Assembly (NCBI GenBank): GCA_001636495.1
Contig: KV440964.1
Coordinates: 2,310,666 to 2,374,665 of the forward strand
DNA from: Sutcliffiella horikoshii
GTDB taxonomy: Bacteria; Bacillota; Bacilli; Bacillales; Bacillaceae_I
Reading direction: 5' to 3'
Length of the DNA: 64,000 nt
In this document: one piece after another, positions 1 through 8,067 of the stretch
Numbering within the stretch: position 1 is the stretch's first letter
Layout of the letters: each line of letters starts with the position of its first letter
The notes under the pieces: model-generated
Databases searched by the model: none
The model's input: only the letters and a program-made list of their open reading frames with translations
Told to the model about the DNA's origin: nothing
Translations under genes and position numbers: made by a program

Positions 1-553
1 GAATACAAAAAAAGTGATTGTGTACATTGCACAAAGTGTGGATGGATTTATAGCAAAAAAAGACGACGATATCAGCTGGCTTTCCTTAGTAGATGCACCT
101 GATGAAGATTATGGGTATGGGGAGTTTGTGGGAAAAGTAGACACGGTGATTATGGGTAGGAGAACGTACGATAAAGTACTATCCTTCGGCGTGGATTTTC
201 CACACAAAGAACGAAAAACCTATGTGCTGTCCAACTCGAGAAAAGGATCAAATGAACTTGTTGAATACTATTCTGGTGATATAAAGGAATTAATCGATTC
301 CATCCGATGGTCAAATGGTGAGAAACATATATTCATTGACGGCGGCGCAGAAGTGATTAAGGAATTCATCAGACAGGACCTGATTGACGAGTATGTCATT
401 TCCACCATTCCAACGTTAATTGGGGATGGTGTGAGATTATTTAAAGAAACGGAAAGCGAAAGTAAACTTGAACTTCTTGAGTGTAAATCATTCCCTTCAG
501 GACTTGTCCAACATCATTATAGAGTTTTAAGAGAGAACGATAAGCAGGTGTAA
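1..553 (+). CDS. RibD C-terminal/dihydrofolate reductase-like protein (5' end at window edge)
   Basis: About 180 residues with the look of the RibD C-terminal/DHFR-like fold (YyaP-type stand-alone reductase domains of Bacillus). The motif MGRRTYDKV near residue 50 and the segment IFIDGGAEVIKEF near residue 110, followed by a DEYVIST strand, are typical of the NAD(P)H-binding core. A GTG lies at 14, but the same frame stays open to base 1 and reads ..NTKK before it. Base 1 is a G, so the true ATG very probably straddles the window edge. The substrate is unknown; these proteins are annotated as dihydrofolate reductase family without proof of folate use. It ends with a clear intrinsic terminator. 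Confidence 0.8.
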   Translation, partial: NTKKVIVYIAQSVDGFIAKKDDDISWLSLVDAPDEDYGYGEFVGKVDTVIMGRRTYDKVLSFGVDFPHKERKTYVLSNSRKGSNELVEYYSGDIKELIDSIRWSNGEKHIFIDGGAEVIKEFIRQDLIDEYVISTIPTLIGDGVRLFKETESESKLELLECKSFPSGLVQHHYRVLRENDKQV

Positions 554-578
554 CTCTAGTGAGAGTGCACCTTTTTGT
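546..578 (+). terminator. Rho-independent terminator of the DHFR-like gene
   Basis: AGGTG-ta-ACTCT, loop agtg, AGAGT-g-CACCT followed by TTTTTG. The stem overlaps the stop codon of the gene. Confidence 0.8.
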
Positions 579-691
579 TTTTATGTCTATATTCCAATAT
601 ATGGATCTTATCTTCTCCTGTACAAGTTAAGCCTTCACCTATTAAGGCATAATCCCATAAGATATCAAAAACTAATGGGGTGATCTTATAT

Positions 692-2416
692 ATGTTCGGA
701 AGAGTAGTCAAGCCGCGTCTGTTTCCTGCGTCCGTTAGAACAATTGAAGGAATAAAATGGGGATATATAGATGAAAAAGGGAAGTTTGTACTGAAGCCTA
801 CTTTTCAGGATGCCGGAGAATTCCAGCAGAATGGGTTGGCGATTGTCCGCAAAGATGGAGGAACAGGAGTTATTACACAAACCGGAAAATTTGTGATTCG
901 CCCTATGTACAGCTCTATTTTCCCTTTTACAGAAGGCCGTGCCATTGCCATGTTAAATGAAGGCGGCTCGGTTGTTATAAATGAGAAAGGTAAAGTATTG
1001 ACCCAAAGGCCGTATTCGTTTATCAGTCCCTATCAAGGAGGCCGTGCAGTTTTCCAGGAAATCAAAAATGGGGGACCCACACTCTATGGATACTTAGATC
1101 TTAACGGTAATGTTGCCATTCCTGCCCGATACCAATATGCCTTTGATATGAGTGATGGAAAAGCGCTCGTTCAGGTAAACGATGGGTTGTATGCCTTATT
1201 AAATTCAACAGGAACACAATTGCAAACCTTTTCGTATGAACAGATGAACGGTTTGAGTGAAGGACTTATTTCTTTTAAGAAAACCTACCAGGATAAGGCG
1301 GGGTATGTGGATGAGTGGGGCAAAGTCGTTATTAAACCGCAATTCGGCATGGCCTTACCTTTTCAAGGCGGAACAGCAGTAGTAAATGCTTCCACTGACT
1401 ATAAAAATCAATTCGGCTTAATTGATAAAGCCGGGAACTATATCATTTCTCCAAGGTACAACGATATTAATCAGCTTGGTGGAAACAGAGCAGCAATCGG
1501 GAGAGCAATTAACCCTGAAGAACCATTTGTTGGTTCCACATATGCCATAGCGGATACGGTGAGTGGACAGATTATCACGGACTTTCAATATGATGCAGTG
1601 AACAATTATAAAGGGGAATATAGTTCTGTAACTCAAGGAATTAAAAGTTTCTTTATCAACAAAAGCGGGCGGCAGGCAAAAGATCTTCCTGTCATAGATG
1701 GCATTGGAACGCTATCAATAGAAGGACAGCTAGTAAAAGCTTTTGTGGATCAAAGGTTATCCTATTACGATAAAACCGGAAATCTTGTGTATGCGCAAAA
1801 TTCGGTCATCCCGGTAAATAGGAATGTTTCTATCCGAGAGGAAAAGTACCGTCCTAATAAAGATTATCTGGTGTATTTCCCCCAGCTACAAGGAATGAAA
1901 AATAAAGAAGCAGAGAAAAAAGTGAACGAAGAATTACGCACACAATCTCAAATCATTCCCGTTCCACCAGATAAACAGCTGGATTATAATTACACAGGTG
2001 ATTTTTCTGTACAATTTTATAAAAAGAACTTATTAATTCTAGAGCTTAACGGCTACAACTATCCGTTTGGTGCAGCACACGGCATGCCGACACAAATCAT
2101 GGTGCCGATAGACATTGATTCTGGTAAATTTTATGTATTAAAAGATTTGTTCACACCGAACAGTGACTATGTAAAAGTGTTAAGTGATTTGGTTGCAAAG
2201 CAAATACAGGAAAATCCTGATAACTATTTCCCTGATGCATTTAAAGGAATTCAACCTGATCAGCCATTCTACGTGTCGAGTGATTCCTTGTTCCTTTACT
2301 TTACACCTTATGAAATAGCTCCATATGCAGCAGGGTTTCCAACCTTTGAAATACCTTTTAAGCAGATTGCTAGTATCATTGATAAAAAAGGAGCTTTTTG
2401 GCGTTCCTTTCACTAA
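692..2416 (+). CDS. WG-repeat protein with C-terminal DUF3298 domain
   Basis: About 574 residues. Roughly residues 20-330 are tandem WG repeats, recognisable by recurring units of the type WGYIDEKGKFVLKP, GYVDEWGKVVIKP and FGLIDKAGNYIISP. These are beta-rich modules thought to mediate binding. Residues from about 390 onward resemble DUF3298, the RsiV C-terminal type, with the hallmark FGAAHGMP near residue 470. No signal peptide or membrane helix is evident at the N-terminus, so the location is uncertain. I prefer the ATG at 692, which is preceded by GGGGTGAT, over an in-frame GTG at 680 that lies inside that ribosome binding site. It is monocistronic and ends in a terminator. The ligand is not known. 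Confidence 0.75.
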   Translation: MFGRVVKPRLFPASVRTIEGIKWGYIDEKGKFVLKPTFQDAGEFQQNGLAIVRKDGGTGVITQTGKFVIRPMYSSIFPFTEGRAIAMLNEGGSVVINEKGKVLTQRPYSFISPYQGGRAVFQEIKNGGPTLYGYLDLNGNVAIPARYQYAFDMSDGKALVQVNDGLYALLNSTGTQLQTFSYEQMNGLSEGLISFKKTYQDKAGYVDEWGKVVIKPQFGMALPFQGGTAVVNASTDYKNQFGLIDKAGNYIISPRYNDINQLGGNRAAIGRAINPEEPFVGSTYAIADTVSGQIITDFQYDAVNNYKGEYSSVTQGIKSFFINKSGRQAKDLPVIDGIGTLSIEGQLVKAFVDQRLSYYDKTGNLVYAQNSVIPVNRNVSIREEKYRPNKDYLVYFPQLQGMKNKEAEKKVNEELRTQSQIIPVPPDKQLDYNYTGDFSVQFYKKNLLILELNGYNYPFGAAHGMPTQIMVPIDIDSGKFYVLKDLFTPNSDYVKVLSDLVAKQIQENPDNYFPDAFKGIQPDQPFYVSSDSLFLYFTPYEIAPYAAGFPTFEIPFKQIASIIDKKGAFWRSFH

Positions 2417-2447
2417 GATTTGTATAGAATGATGAGAAAACGGAGAG

Positions 2448-2476
2448 GGTAGCTCGCGATAAAGCTACCTTTTTTT
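2448..2476 (+). terminator. Terminator after the WG-repeat gene
   Basis: GGTAGCT, loop, AGCTACC followed by seven T. Confidence 0.85.
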
Positions 2477-2547
2477 GGCTCTGTTAAACACCGCTGTTGA
2501 TTTCCGCACTAGGCTTCGCTTTCCTAGGGGCGTTTGGGGAGCTTCCT
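2477..2547 (-). repeat. Truncated copy 1 of the dispersed ~140-bp repeat
   Basis: Reads as the reverse complement of the right half of the repeat found at 15794, 40834, 42027 and 61103: a CCGCTGTTGATTTCCGC core followed by a diverged GCTTCGCTTTCC segment, then decay. It directly abuts the preceding terminator. It is the only copy in reverse orientation and the only truncated one. Confidence 0.75.
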
Positions 2548-2652
2548 AAAGTAATGAAAGAAATTATAGTAGATGGAAAAGGTTTGTAAAATTCAGTAAA
2601 CGGGTAAAAATTTTGGTATGATTTATTGAGATAGAGTAGGAGGAAAGAGCGA

Positions 2653-2967
2653 ATGGCTAAAGTAATTTTTGAGCGGGATGATCAATTTGCAAACAAGATG
2701 AGAAACTATCAGATCTTAGCGAATGAAAAAATTATTGGTGAAATTGCAAATGGTGGAAAAGAAACCGTTGAATTGGATCCGGGAACCTACACCTTTCAGA
2801 TAAAGGTTGATTGGTGTGTAAGTAGAAGTTACACATTGGAACTTGGAGAAATGGACACATTGCATTTTAAATGTGGTAGTCCTTTAAAAGGGTGGAGAAT
2901 TCTCCTGTCTTCTGTTTCCATGTCAAAAGAGAATAAGTTTGTTTATCTTGAGAAAGTAGGCAGCTAG
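2653..2967 (+). CDS. Unrecognised 104-residue protein
   Basis: Good ribosome binding site (AGGAGG, about 9 bases before the ATG). The protein looks all-beta, with no signal peptide or membrane helix. The middle segment, with ILANEKIIGEIANGG then ELDPGTYTFQIKV, resembles the carbohydrate-binding-like or PEGA-type beta modules that grip a bound peptide or surface, but this is a resemblance only. A basic C-terminal stretch contains two Ser-rich turns. It stands alone between two terminator or repeat regions. No function can be assigned. Confidence 0.6.
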   Translation: MAKVIFERDDQFANKMRNYQILANEKIIGEIANGGKETVELDPGTYTFQIKVDWCVSRSYTLELGEMDTLHFKCGSPLKGWRILLSSVSMSKENKFVYLEKVGS

Positions 2968-3076
2968 ATGGTAGGAGGCTGGTTGGATCTTTGCATTCTA
3001 CCAGTCTTATTTTTATGTTAGTTTAAACTAGGGAAATTGGAGTGAAAAGTGGAATACATAAGTATCACATAGAGAG

Positions 3077-3655
3077 ATGGAGCTGAATGAAGGTTTGATT
3101 GTGAATTTTGTTTTTATGGGTTTCATATTTTTATTTTCTATATTTATTTTGTTTTTAAGTTCAAGACATAAAAAAGAACTCCAAGATCTCGGAGAAAGAA
3201 GGGGAGTATTCGTTTATTTATGCTTCATTTCAGTAAATTCCTTTGTAGGTTCCAAAGTATTTAACTATGATCCATTACTCTGGATAAGTTTGATAGGAAT
3301 AATGGGGATAATAATTACATTATACCCAATTAAAGTGTTAAAGAAATCAAAGTTTGTATTTTTGATTGCCATTGTGTTAATAGTATTTGCTACTATAAGG
3401 GTCCCCACTCACCCAAGTTCATTTGAAGAATATATCCATTCCAAAGAGGAGTATGAGTGCTTACTATTTTTTGAATGCGCTAAACTGACAACCGTCATTA
3501 AGGACGATGACAGGATAAGCACGAATGTAGAGATACTTCATGTGAGAGAATACTATTATGATTGGTATTTAGTATTTGGAAAAGGCTATATGGAGCTTGA
3601 AGGGGAGCAGCCTTTCCGGGCAATTAATATTGCCGGCTTTTGGATTGAATATTAA
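3077..3655 (+). CDS. Unrecognised membrane protein, 192 residues
   Basis: Three or four hydrophobic segments in the N-terminal half (about residues 8-28, 44-60, 66-84 and 92-108), then a soluble C-terminal half of about 80 residues. The latter contains two cysteines in a CLLFFEC spacing near residue 127 and a Tyr-rich strand pair. The start is the first ATG after an upstream in-frame stop, but its ribosome binding site is poor. The C-terminal domain would lie outside or inside depending on the number of helices, which I cannot settle. No family was recognised. Confidence 0.5.
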   Translation: MELNEGLIVNFVFMGFIFLFSIFILFLSSRHKKELQDLGERRGVFVYLCFISVNSFVGSKVFNYDPLLWISLIGIMGIIITLYPIKVLKKSKFVFLIAIVLIVFATIRVPTHPSSFEEYIHSKEEYECLLFFECAKLTTVIKDDDRISTNVEILHVREYYYDWYLVFGKGYMELEGEQPFRAINIAGFWIEY

Positions 3656-3670
3656 AGATGCTGCGCCTTA

Positions 3671-3766
3671 TTATCTAATTCGTATTTTCACTCCACATCC
3701 ACATAGTATGGAATGCTTCAATTGCTTTGCAGGTTTTTCACATGTTTTGCATATCTTTGTGTTCAT
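3671..3766 (-). CDS. Putative 31-residue zinc-ribbon-like microprotein
   Basis: On the minus strand an AAAGGAGG ribosome binding site lies 8 bases before an ATG at 3766 that opens 31 codons ending in TAA at 3671. The product begins MNTKICKTCEKP and carries a second pair of cysteines as LCGCGV, so CxxC-N12-CxC, with a net positive charge. Such spacing suggests a single metal-bound knuckle. It lies downstream of the catalase gene on the same strand, after a hairpin that may only partly stop transcription. Whether it is translated or is a remnant of a longer gene is unproven. The near-perfect ribosome binding site is the main support. Confidence 0.5.
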   Translation of the reverse strand: MNTKICKTCEKPAKQLKHSILCGCGVKIRIR

Positions 3767-3793
3767 GAAGATAACCTCCTTTTGTTTAGATTT

Positions 3794-3823
3794 AAGGCAG
3801 GCACCAATAAACAGTGCCTGCTT
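3794..3823 (-). terminator. Hairpin downstream of catalase
   Basis: On the minus strand: AAGCAGGCAC, 8-base loop, GTGCCTGCCTT. The U-tract is short, so termination may be leaky into the 31-codon gene. Confidence 0.55.
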
Positions 3824-3871
3824 GACAGAAGTGAGAATAAAAGAGAAATATAAAGTTAGTGAACTATATTA

Positions 3872-5329
3872 CTAGCGTACTTTCTGAGGGATTTTTAATC
3901 CAAGCCCTTCTGCAACCCGGGTGCCGTATTCCGGATCTGCCTTGTAGAAGTGGCCGATTTGGCGAAGCTTGATTTCCTCATTTTCCACTGGAGCCATTGC
4001 CCCCACTATATTTTTGATTAAGCGGGAACGCTCATCCTCACTTAAAAGGCGGTATAGGTCCCCAGCTTGTGTATAGTGATCATTGTGATCGTAGCCTACG
4101 CTGTCCACCACGCCTGAAACGACATAGGCAGTCTGCTTGTTTTCATGCGTTTCCGTAGGTCCATTATAGCTATTCGGTTCGTAATAGACGGATCCTCCGC
4201 CATTGTTGTCAAACCTCATCTGGCCATCGCGTTGATAGTTCTGAACTTCATTGCGTGCACGATTAATTGGCAGTGCATGGTGATTGGCTCCAACACGGTA
4301 ACGGTGTGCATCATGATAAGCAAAGAGACGGCCCTGCAGCATTTTGTCAGGCGATACATCAATACCAGGTACAAGTGTTCCAGGAGAGAAAGTTGCCTGC
4401 TCGACCTCAGCAAAATAATTCTCCGGATTTCGATCCAATACCATCCGTCCAACTTCCATTAACGGATAGTCTTTTTGTGACCAAACCTTCGTCACATCAA
4501 ATGGATCAAAACGATAAGTATCAGCATCCTCCAAAGGCATAATCTGGACATAAAGCTTCCATGCCGGGTAATCTCCTTTTTCGATCGAATTAAATAGATC
4601 CTCTGTATGATAATCAGGGTTCTCACCGGCAATCTTCGTTCCGACCTCTTCAGTCAGGTTTTTGATCCCTTGTTCTGTTTTAAAATGATACTTAATCCAA
4701 ACACCTTTGCCTTCTTCATTCACCCACTTAAACGTGTGGCTGCCGAAACCATGCATATGACGGTAAGTCGCAGGAATGCCACGATCAGACATCAGGATGG
4801 ACACTTGATGAAGCGATTCAGGTGATAGGGACCAGAAATCCCAAACAGCATTTGGATTTTTTAGATGCGTTTGAGGGTGGCGCTTTTGTGTATGGATGAA
4901 GTCAGGAAATTTAATGGCATCTCTGATAAAGAACACCGGTGTATTATTTCCGACCAAATCATAATTCCCGTCCTCCGTGTAGAATTTCACTGCAAATCCT
5001 CGTGGATCACGAACTGAATCCGCGGAGCCATTCTCACCTGCTACCGTAGAAAAACGGACAAATAATGGGGTGCGTTTTCCTATTTCTGAAAGGAATTTTG
5101 CCTTCGTGTATTTTGTAACATCATTGGTCACTTCAAAATATCCGTGTGCTCCTGCCCCTTTGGCATGCACTACACGCTCTGGTACGCGTTCCCGGTTGAA
5201 GTGGGCAAGCTTCTCTAAGAGATGTACGTTTTGTATGAGGGTTGGTCCCCTAGAACCGGCAGTGATGGAGTTTTGATTATCTCCGACTGGAGCCCCCCAG
5301 CTTGTTGTAAGTCTATTATTTGTTGTCAA
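3872..5329 (-). CDS. katA: Heme catalase
   Basis: A 485-residue clade-3 small-subunit catalase. It disproportionates hydrogen peroxide to water and oxygen in the cytoplasm. Visible features include the N-terminal [16 protein letters not shown] segment with the catalytic His at about 55, the distal [10 protein letters not shown] loop, and the proximal heme motif [14 protein letters not shown] with the heme-ligand Tyr. Length is normal for KatA. The start is a TTG at 5329 preceded by GAGGTGA, giving the usual [16 protein letters not shown] N-terminus. The upstream region carries a perfect PerR box, so peroxide induction is expected. Gene order (katA before yqkE) differs from B. subtilis, where katA lies elsewhere. 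Confidence 0.97.
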   Translation of the reverse strand: MTTNNRLTTSWGAPVGDNQNSITAGSRGPTLIQNVHLLEKLAHFNRERVPERVVHAKGAGAHGYFEVTNDVTKYTKAKFLSEIGKRTPLFVRFSTVAGENGSADSVRDPRGFAVKFYTEDGNYDLVGNNTPVFFIRDAIKFPDFIHTQKRHPQTHLKNPNAVWDFWSLSPESLHQVSILMSDRGIPATYRHMHGFGSHTFKWVNEEGKGVWIKYHFKTEQGIKNLTEEVGTKIAGENPDYHTEDLFNSIEKGDYPAWKLYVQIMPLEDADTYRFDPFDVTKVWSQKDYPLMEVGRMVLDRNPENYFAEVEQATFSPGTLVPGIDVSPDKMLQGRLFAYHDAHRYRVGANHHALPINRARNEVQNYQRDGQMRFDNNGGGSVYYEPNSYNGPTETHENKQTAYVVSGVVDSVGYDHNDHYTQAGDLYRLLSEDERSRLIKNIVGAMAPVENEEIKLRQIGHFYKADPEYGTRVAEGLGLKIPQKVR

Positions 5330-5365
5330 TTATCATTCACCTCAATTAAAAGAGTAAGATTACTT

Positions 5366-5420
5366 TTATAATGATAACAGTTATCATGCGAAAATCAATA
5401 CTTTTTTATAATTATTATAA
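5366..5420 (-). promoter_or_regulatory. katA promoter with PerR box
   Basis: Positions 5406-5420 read TTATAATTATTATAA, a perfect match to the 15-bp PerR box consensus. A sigma-A-like promoter on the minus strand can be read as TTGATT (5398-5393), 16 bases, TATCAT (5376-5371). A second palindrome ATGATAAC-A-GTTATCAT (5371-5387) covers the -10 element and is also Fur/PerR-like. This fits repression by PerR and induction by peroxide. Confidence 0.8.
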
Positions 5421-5526
5421 AGTAATAATTTATATCTTTAAAAATATATTTTAATCTTTTGGGTTGTTTATGGACAAATAGTAATTTGCTATATTAATAG
5501 AAAAAGTTGATAGGAGTGAGTTTTTC

Positions 5527-5781
5527 GTGAAGAAAAAGCATAAGAAAAATCAAAGTCCAGTGACTCATATGAAGGAAGAGAAAGTGTCATTAAAAGATCA
5601 GTTGGAAGGGGATGTGTTTTCTAAACTTAAATCCATGAAAGACAAGCTTGTCCAAACAGAACAACTGCAAAAAGAACAACAAGCAGCAAAAATAAAAGAA
5701 GAAAAACGATTAAAAGAGAAAAATAAATCATTTGAAGAGCTGTTCGAAGAAAGCAACCAGAATTGGAAAGAGTTCAAATAG
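5527..5781 (+). CDS. yqkE: YqkE family protein (DUF3886)
   Basis: An 84-residue, highly charged protein that is predicted to be one long coiled coil (Lys/Glu-rich, residues 20-75). It has the VSLKDQLEGDVFSKLK motif of the DUF3886/YqkE family. The start is GTG with the ribosome binding site GATAGGAGTGAG upstream. Function is unknown in all Bacillus. Its position just before yqkF matches B. subtilis synteny. Confidence 0.75.
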   Translation: MKKKHKKNQSPVTHMKEEKVSLKDQLEGDVFSKLKSMKDKLVQTEQLQKEQQAAKIKEEKRLKEKNKSFEELFEESNQNWKEFK

Positions 5782-5803
5782 AATTTAATGTGGGAAAAAC
5801 AAA

Positions 5804-5835
5804 AGAGATAATGGTCTAAAGTGCATCATTATCTC
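5804..5835. terminator. Bidirectional terminator between convergent genes
   Basis: Perfect AGAGATAATG ... CATTATCTCT arms with a 12-base loop. On the minus strand the hairpin is followed by TTTTGTTTTT, on the plus strand by a weaker GGTTTTATTT. It serves yqkE and the convergent membrane gene. Confidence 0.75.
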
Positions 5836-5848
5836 TAAACGGTTTTAT

Positions 5849-6163
5849 TTAACTTATGAATAATGCCATTCCAAAGTACACTATTACACATAGCACTGAT
5901 CCTAGTAAGAAAGGTCCCATCTTTAAAGTGGGTGTTGTATGTTTAGGTGTATATCTGCCAGCCATAGAGTCCAATACTGCTGCTTCGGAATTTTTTGTGA
6001 AAATATCCCCCGATGAGCTTGTGAAGAATGCGATAAAGACAAAGAAGAGTGAACCAAAAAACATGGTGCTTAACAGGTTGAAGTCAAAGTAGGTGGAGAT
6101 GCCAAAGAGGATACCAATTTCTACTGCTAATACAAGCAATAATGTAATAATATATTTTTTCAA
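5849..6163 (-). CDS. Small unrecognised integral membrane protein
   Basis: About 104 residues. I start it at a TTG (6163) because GGAGGGAGG lies 7 bases upstream. A longer in-frame extension to 6232 has no ribosome binding site. There are two N-terminal membrane helices (KKYIITLLLVLAVEIGILFG, then STMFFGSLFFVFIAFFTS), a short polar loop with an SGDIFTKNSE stretch, and a C-terminal helix. The layout (helix hairpin, polar loop, final helix) is seen in small DUF5316-like membrane proteins, but I am not sure of the family. Convergent with yqkE. Confidence 0.6.
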   Translation of the reverse strand: MKKYIITLLLVLAVEIGILFGISTYFDFNLLSTMFFGSLFFVFIAFFTSSSGDIFTKNSEAAVLDSMAGRYTPKHTTPTLKMGPFLLGSVLCVIVYFGMALFIS

Positions 6164-6253
6164 AATCTTCCTCCCTCCAAAAAATGAGTTATTTATTATA
6201 CGTTGAAGTATGGAAGAAGTTTCAATTTTCAACTTTTTTAATGTCTATGTAGT

Positions 6254-6285
6254 AAAAAAAGCAGCATCCCGTTACGGGACACTGC
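6254..6285 (-). terminator. Terminator of yqkF
   Basis: On the minus strand GCAGTGTCCCGT, loop, ACGGGATGCTGC followed by seven T. The stem begins immediately after the yqkF stop codon. Confidence 0.85.
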
Positions 6286-7209
6286 TTAATTGCGGTGTGT
6301 TTCATAGACCGACTGTTTAACAAGTTCTTTATAGGCTTTATATTCATCCGCTGATATCTCTTGTTCCTGGATGGCACTGACATTTGCTTCTAATTGTCCA
6401 ATGGAGCTTGCCCCAGGAATTACTGCTGCAACTGCTGGATGTGCCAGGCAGTATTGGAAAGCAGAAGCTTGAAGCGGTTTTTCACCAGAAAGTTGAGTAA
6501 GCTTAGGCAAAATACCGGTGAGTTCTTCATTGTTATAATCAAGATAGCTTTTTCCATTGAATTTTTCTTGTAGCTTTTCAAGCCCACTCTCTGAAAGCAA
6601 CCCTTTTGCCAAAGGGCCGCGTGCTATTACACTGATTTTATTATCGTGTAAGTAATTCAACCACTCTTCTGGTCGTGTATCAAGCATACTATATTGCATC
6701 ATGACAGAAACAATGGATGATTTTTCAACAAATCTCTTAATTACATTTGGCCTGATGGAAGATATTCCATATTCACGTATATATCCGCCTTTTTTCAATT
6801 CTTCGAAAGCTTCAATGGTCTCTTCTGTAGGATCATCGATTGTCCCTCCGTGTAGCTGATACAAGTCGATATAATCGGTTTGCAGTCTATGTAAGCTATC
6901 CTTAACTGCAGAGAGAATATGCTCTTTGCTGGGATCCCATTCCCAATCTTCCTTACCGGGAGTCCAACTATTTCCTACTTTGGTGGCAAGAATGACTTTA
7001 TCGCGCTGCCCCTTTAAAGCTTTTCCGACTATTTCTTCGTTCCTGCCAAAATCATAGAGATCGGCTGTATCAAGATAATTGATGCCAAGATCAAGTGCTC
7101 TCTTTACAATTTCAGTCGCTTTCTTTTCTTCCGTTCCAAGAGACATACAACCAAGGCCAAGCTGGCTAACATATAACTCAGATTTTCCAAGTTGGTTTTT
7201 AGGTATCAA
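6286..7209 (-). CDS. yqkF: Aldo/keto reductase
   Basis: A 307-residue (beta/alpha)8 NADPH-dependent aldo/keto reductase. The catalytic tetrad is recognisable: D and Y in the LDTADLYDFGRNEE segment (about 46-60), K in ILATKVG (about 77), and H in YQLHGG (about 121). The start is a TTG at 7209 with GGAGGG upstream. Synteny with yqkE and nudF identifies it as YqkF. The physiological substrate is unknown. It is transcribed away from nudF, with mciZ lying between on the same strand. Confidence 0.85.
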   Translation of the reverse strand: MIPKNQLGKSELYVSQLGLGCMSLGTEEKKATEIVKRALDLGINYLDTADLYDFGRNEEIVGKALKGQRDKVILATKVGNSWTPGKEDWEWDPSKEHILSAVKDSLHRLQTDYIDLYQLHGGTIDDPTEETIEAFEELKKGGYIREYGISSIRPNVIKRFVEKSSIVSVMMQYSMLDTRPEEWLNYLHDNKISVIARGPLAKGLLSESGLEKLQEKFNGKSYLDYNNEELTGILPKLTQLSGEKPLQASAFQYCLAHPAVAAVIPGASSIGQLEANVSAIQEQEISADEYKAYKELVKQSVYETHRN

Positions 7210-7286
7210 AAAAAACCCTCCTTTTTGGCTATTTTACCGAAAAGAAGGGCCATTTCACAAATGATTACCTTTACTTTATGCTGAAT

Positions 7287-7436
7287 TTAGTATTGATGCT
7301 TATCTGTCCCATCCTTTAATGCATTTATCCAGGTGGTTACATAAACATGATGAAGGGCGTATTCCTGGAGTTTCTTTCTGATTTCCCAAGCTTTCCCCAC
7401 CAAAACGATATTGTTTGGACGAACATAGACCTTCAT
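7287..7436 (-). CDS. mciZ: Mother cell inhibitor of FtsZ
   Basis: A 49-codon gene on the minus strand, ATG at 7436, with ribosome binding site GGAGGAAG upstream. The product begins MKVYVRPNNIVLVGKAWEIR and continues with KLQEY and YVTTWI. This matches my memory of B. subtilis MciZ (40 residues), including the VLVGKAWEIR core, and the location between yqkF and nudF is the same. MciZ binds FtsZ and caps protofilaments in the mother cell during sporulation under sigma-E. Here the C-terminus carries about 9 extra residues. Its promoter must overlap the divergent nudF leader. Confidence 0.85.
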   Translation of the reverse strand: MKVYVRPNNIVLVGKAWEIRKKLQEYALHHVYVTTWINALKDGTDKHQY

Positions 7437-7509
7437 TTTGCTTCCTCCCATCCCCTGTATGGTAGAATGTATGAAGAAGTGGAAGACAACAGAACAAGGA
7501 GTGGTCAGG

Positions 7510-8061
7510 ATGGTTCATTTAAAAGAGAAAACCTTACATAGTGAAAAATTATTTACAGGAAGAATCATTGATCTTTACTTGGAAGACGTAGAACTTCCAA
7601 ACGGCAAAACAAGTAAAAGAGAGATTATTAAACATCCAGGCGCAGTGGCTGTCATAGCAGTTACAGATGAAAAAAAAATAGTCATGGTCCGTCAATACAG
7701 AAAAGCGATGGAGCGGGCATTGGTCGAAATCCCAGCAGGCAAGCTTGAAAAGGGAGAAGAGCCGATTGTTACGGCAAAACGGGAACTTCAGGAGGAGACC
7801 GGTTACACTTGTGATGACCTTGAACCGTTGATTTCTTTTTATACTTCCCCAGGCTTTGCGGATGAATTGGTACATTTGTTCATTGCGAAGGGGCTGAGAA
7901 AAGATACCGAGGAACATCATTTAGATGAAGATGAGTTTGTGGACCTGATGGAAGTTTCGTTGAAAGAGGCACAGACTATGATTGAAAACAAGGAAATCTA
8001 TGATGCAAAAACGGCTTATGCGGTGCAGTATTTGCAAATGCAAACTTTGCTGCTAAAGTAG
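7510..8061 (+). CDS. nudF: ADP-ribose pyrophosphatase
   Basis: 183 residues. Nudix hydrolase that splits ADP-ribose (and similar NDP-sugars) into AMP and ribose 5-phosphate. The Nudix box GX5EX7REUXEEXGU is intact, starting at GKLEKGEE and ending RELQEETGY (about residues 76-100). The FYTSPGFADE loop that follows is typical of NudF. I start at the ATG 7510, which follows AAGGAGTGG; longer in-frame extensions would run into mciZ. It is followed by endoQ after only 6 bases, so they are probably one transcript. Confidence 0.92.
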   Translation: MVHLKEKTLHSEKLFTGRIIDLYLEDVELPNGKTSKREIIKHPGAVAVIAVTDEKKIVMVRQYRKAMERALVEIPAGKLEKGEEPIVTAKRELQEETGYTCDDLEPLISFYTSPGFADELVHLFIAKGLRKDTEEHHLDEDEFVDLMEVSLKEAQTMIENKEIYDAKTAYAVQYLQMQTLLLK

Positions 8062-8067
8062 GGATAA

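Noticed and set aside
3576-3875. A 99-residue plus-strand frame overlapping the end of the 192-residue membrane gene
   Set aside because: It starts inside the upstream gene, has no ribosome binding site, and runs antisense across the microprotein and the catalase end.
5849-6232. Longer form of the small membrane protein starting at 6232
   Set aside because: The TTG at 6232 has no ribosome binding site, whereas the in-frame TTG at 6163 follows GGAGGGAGG.
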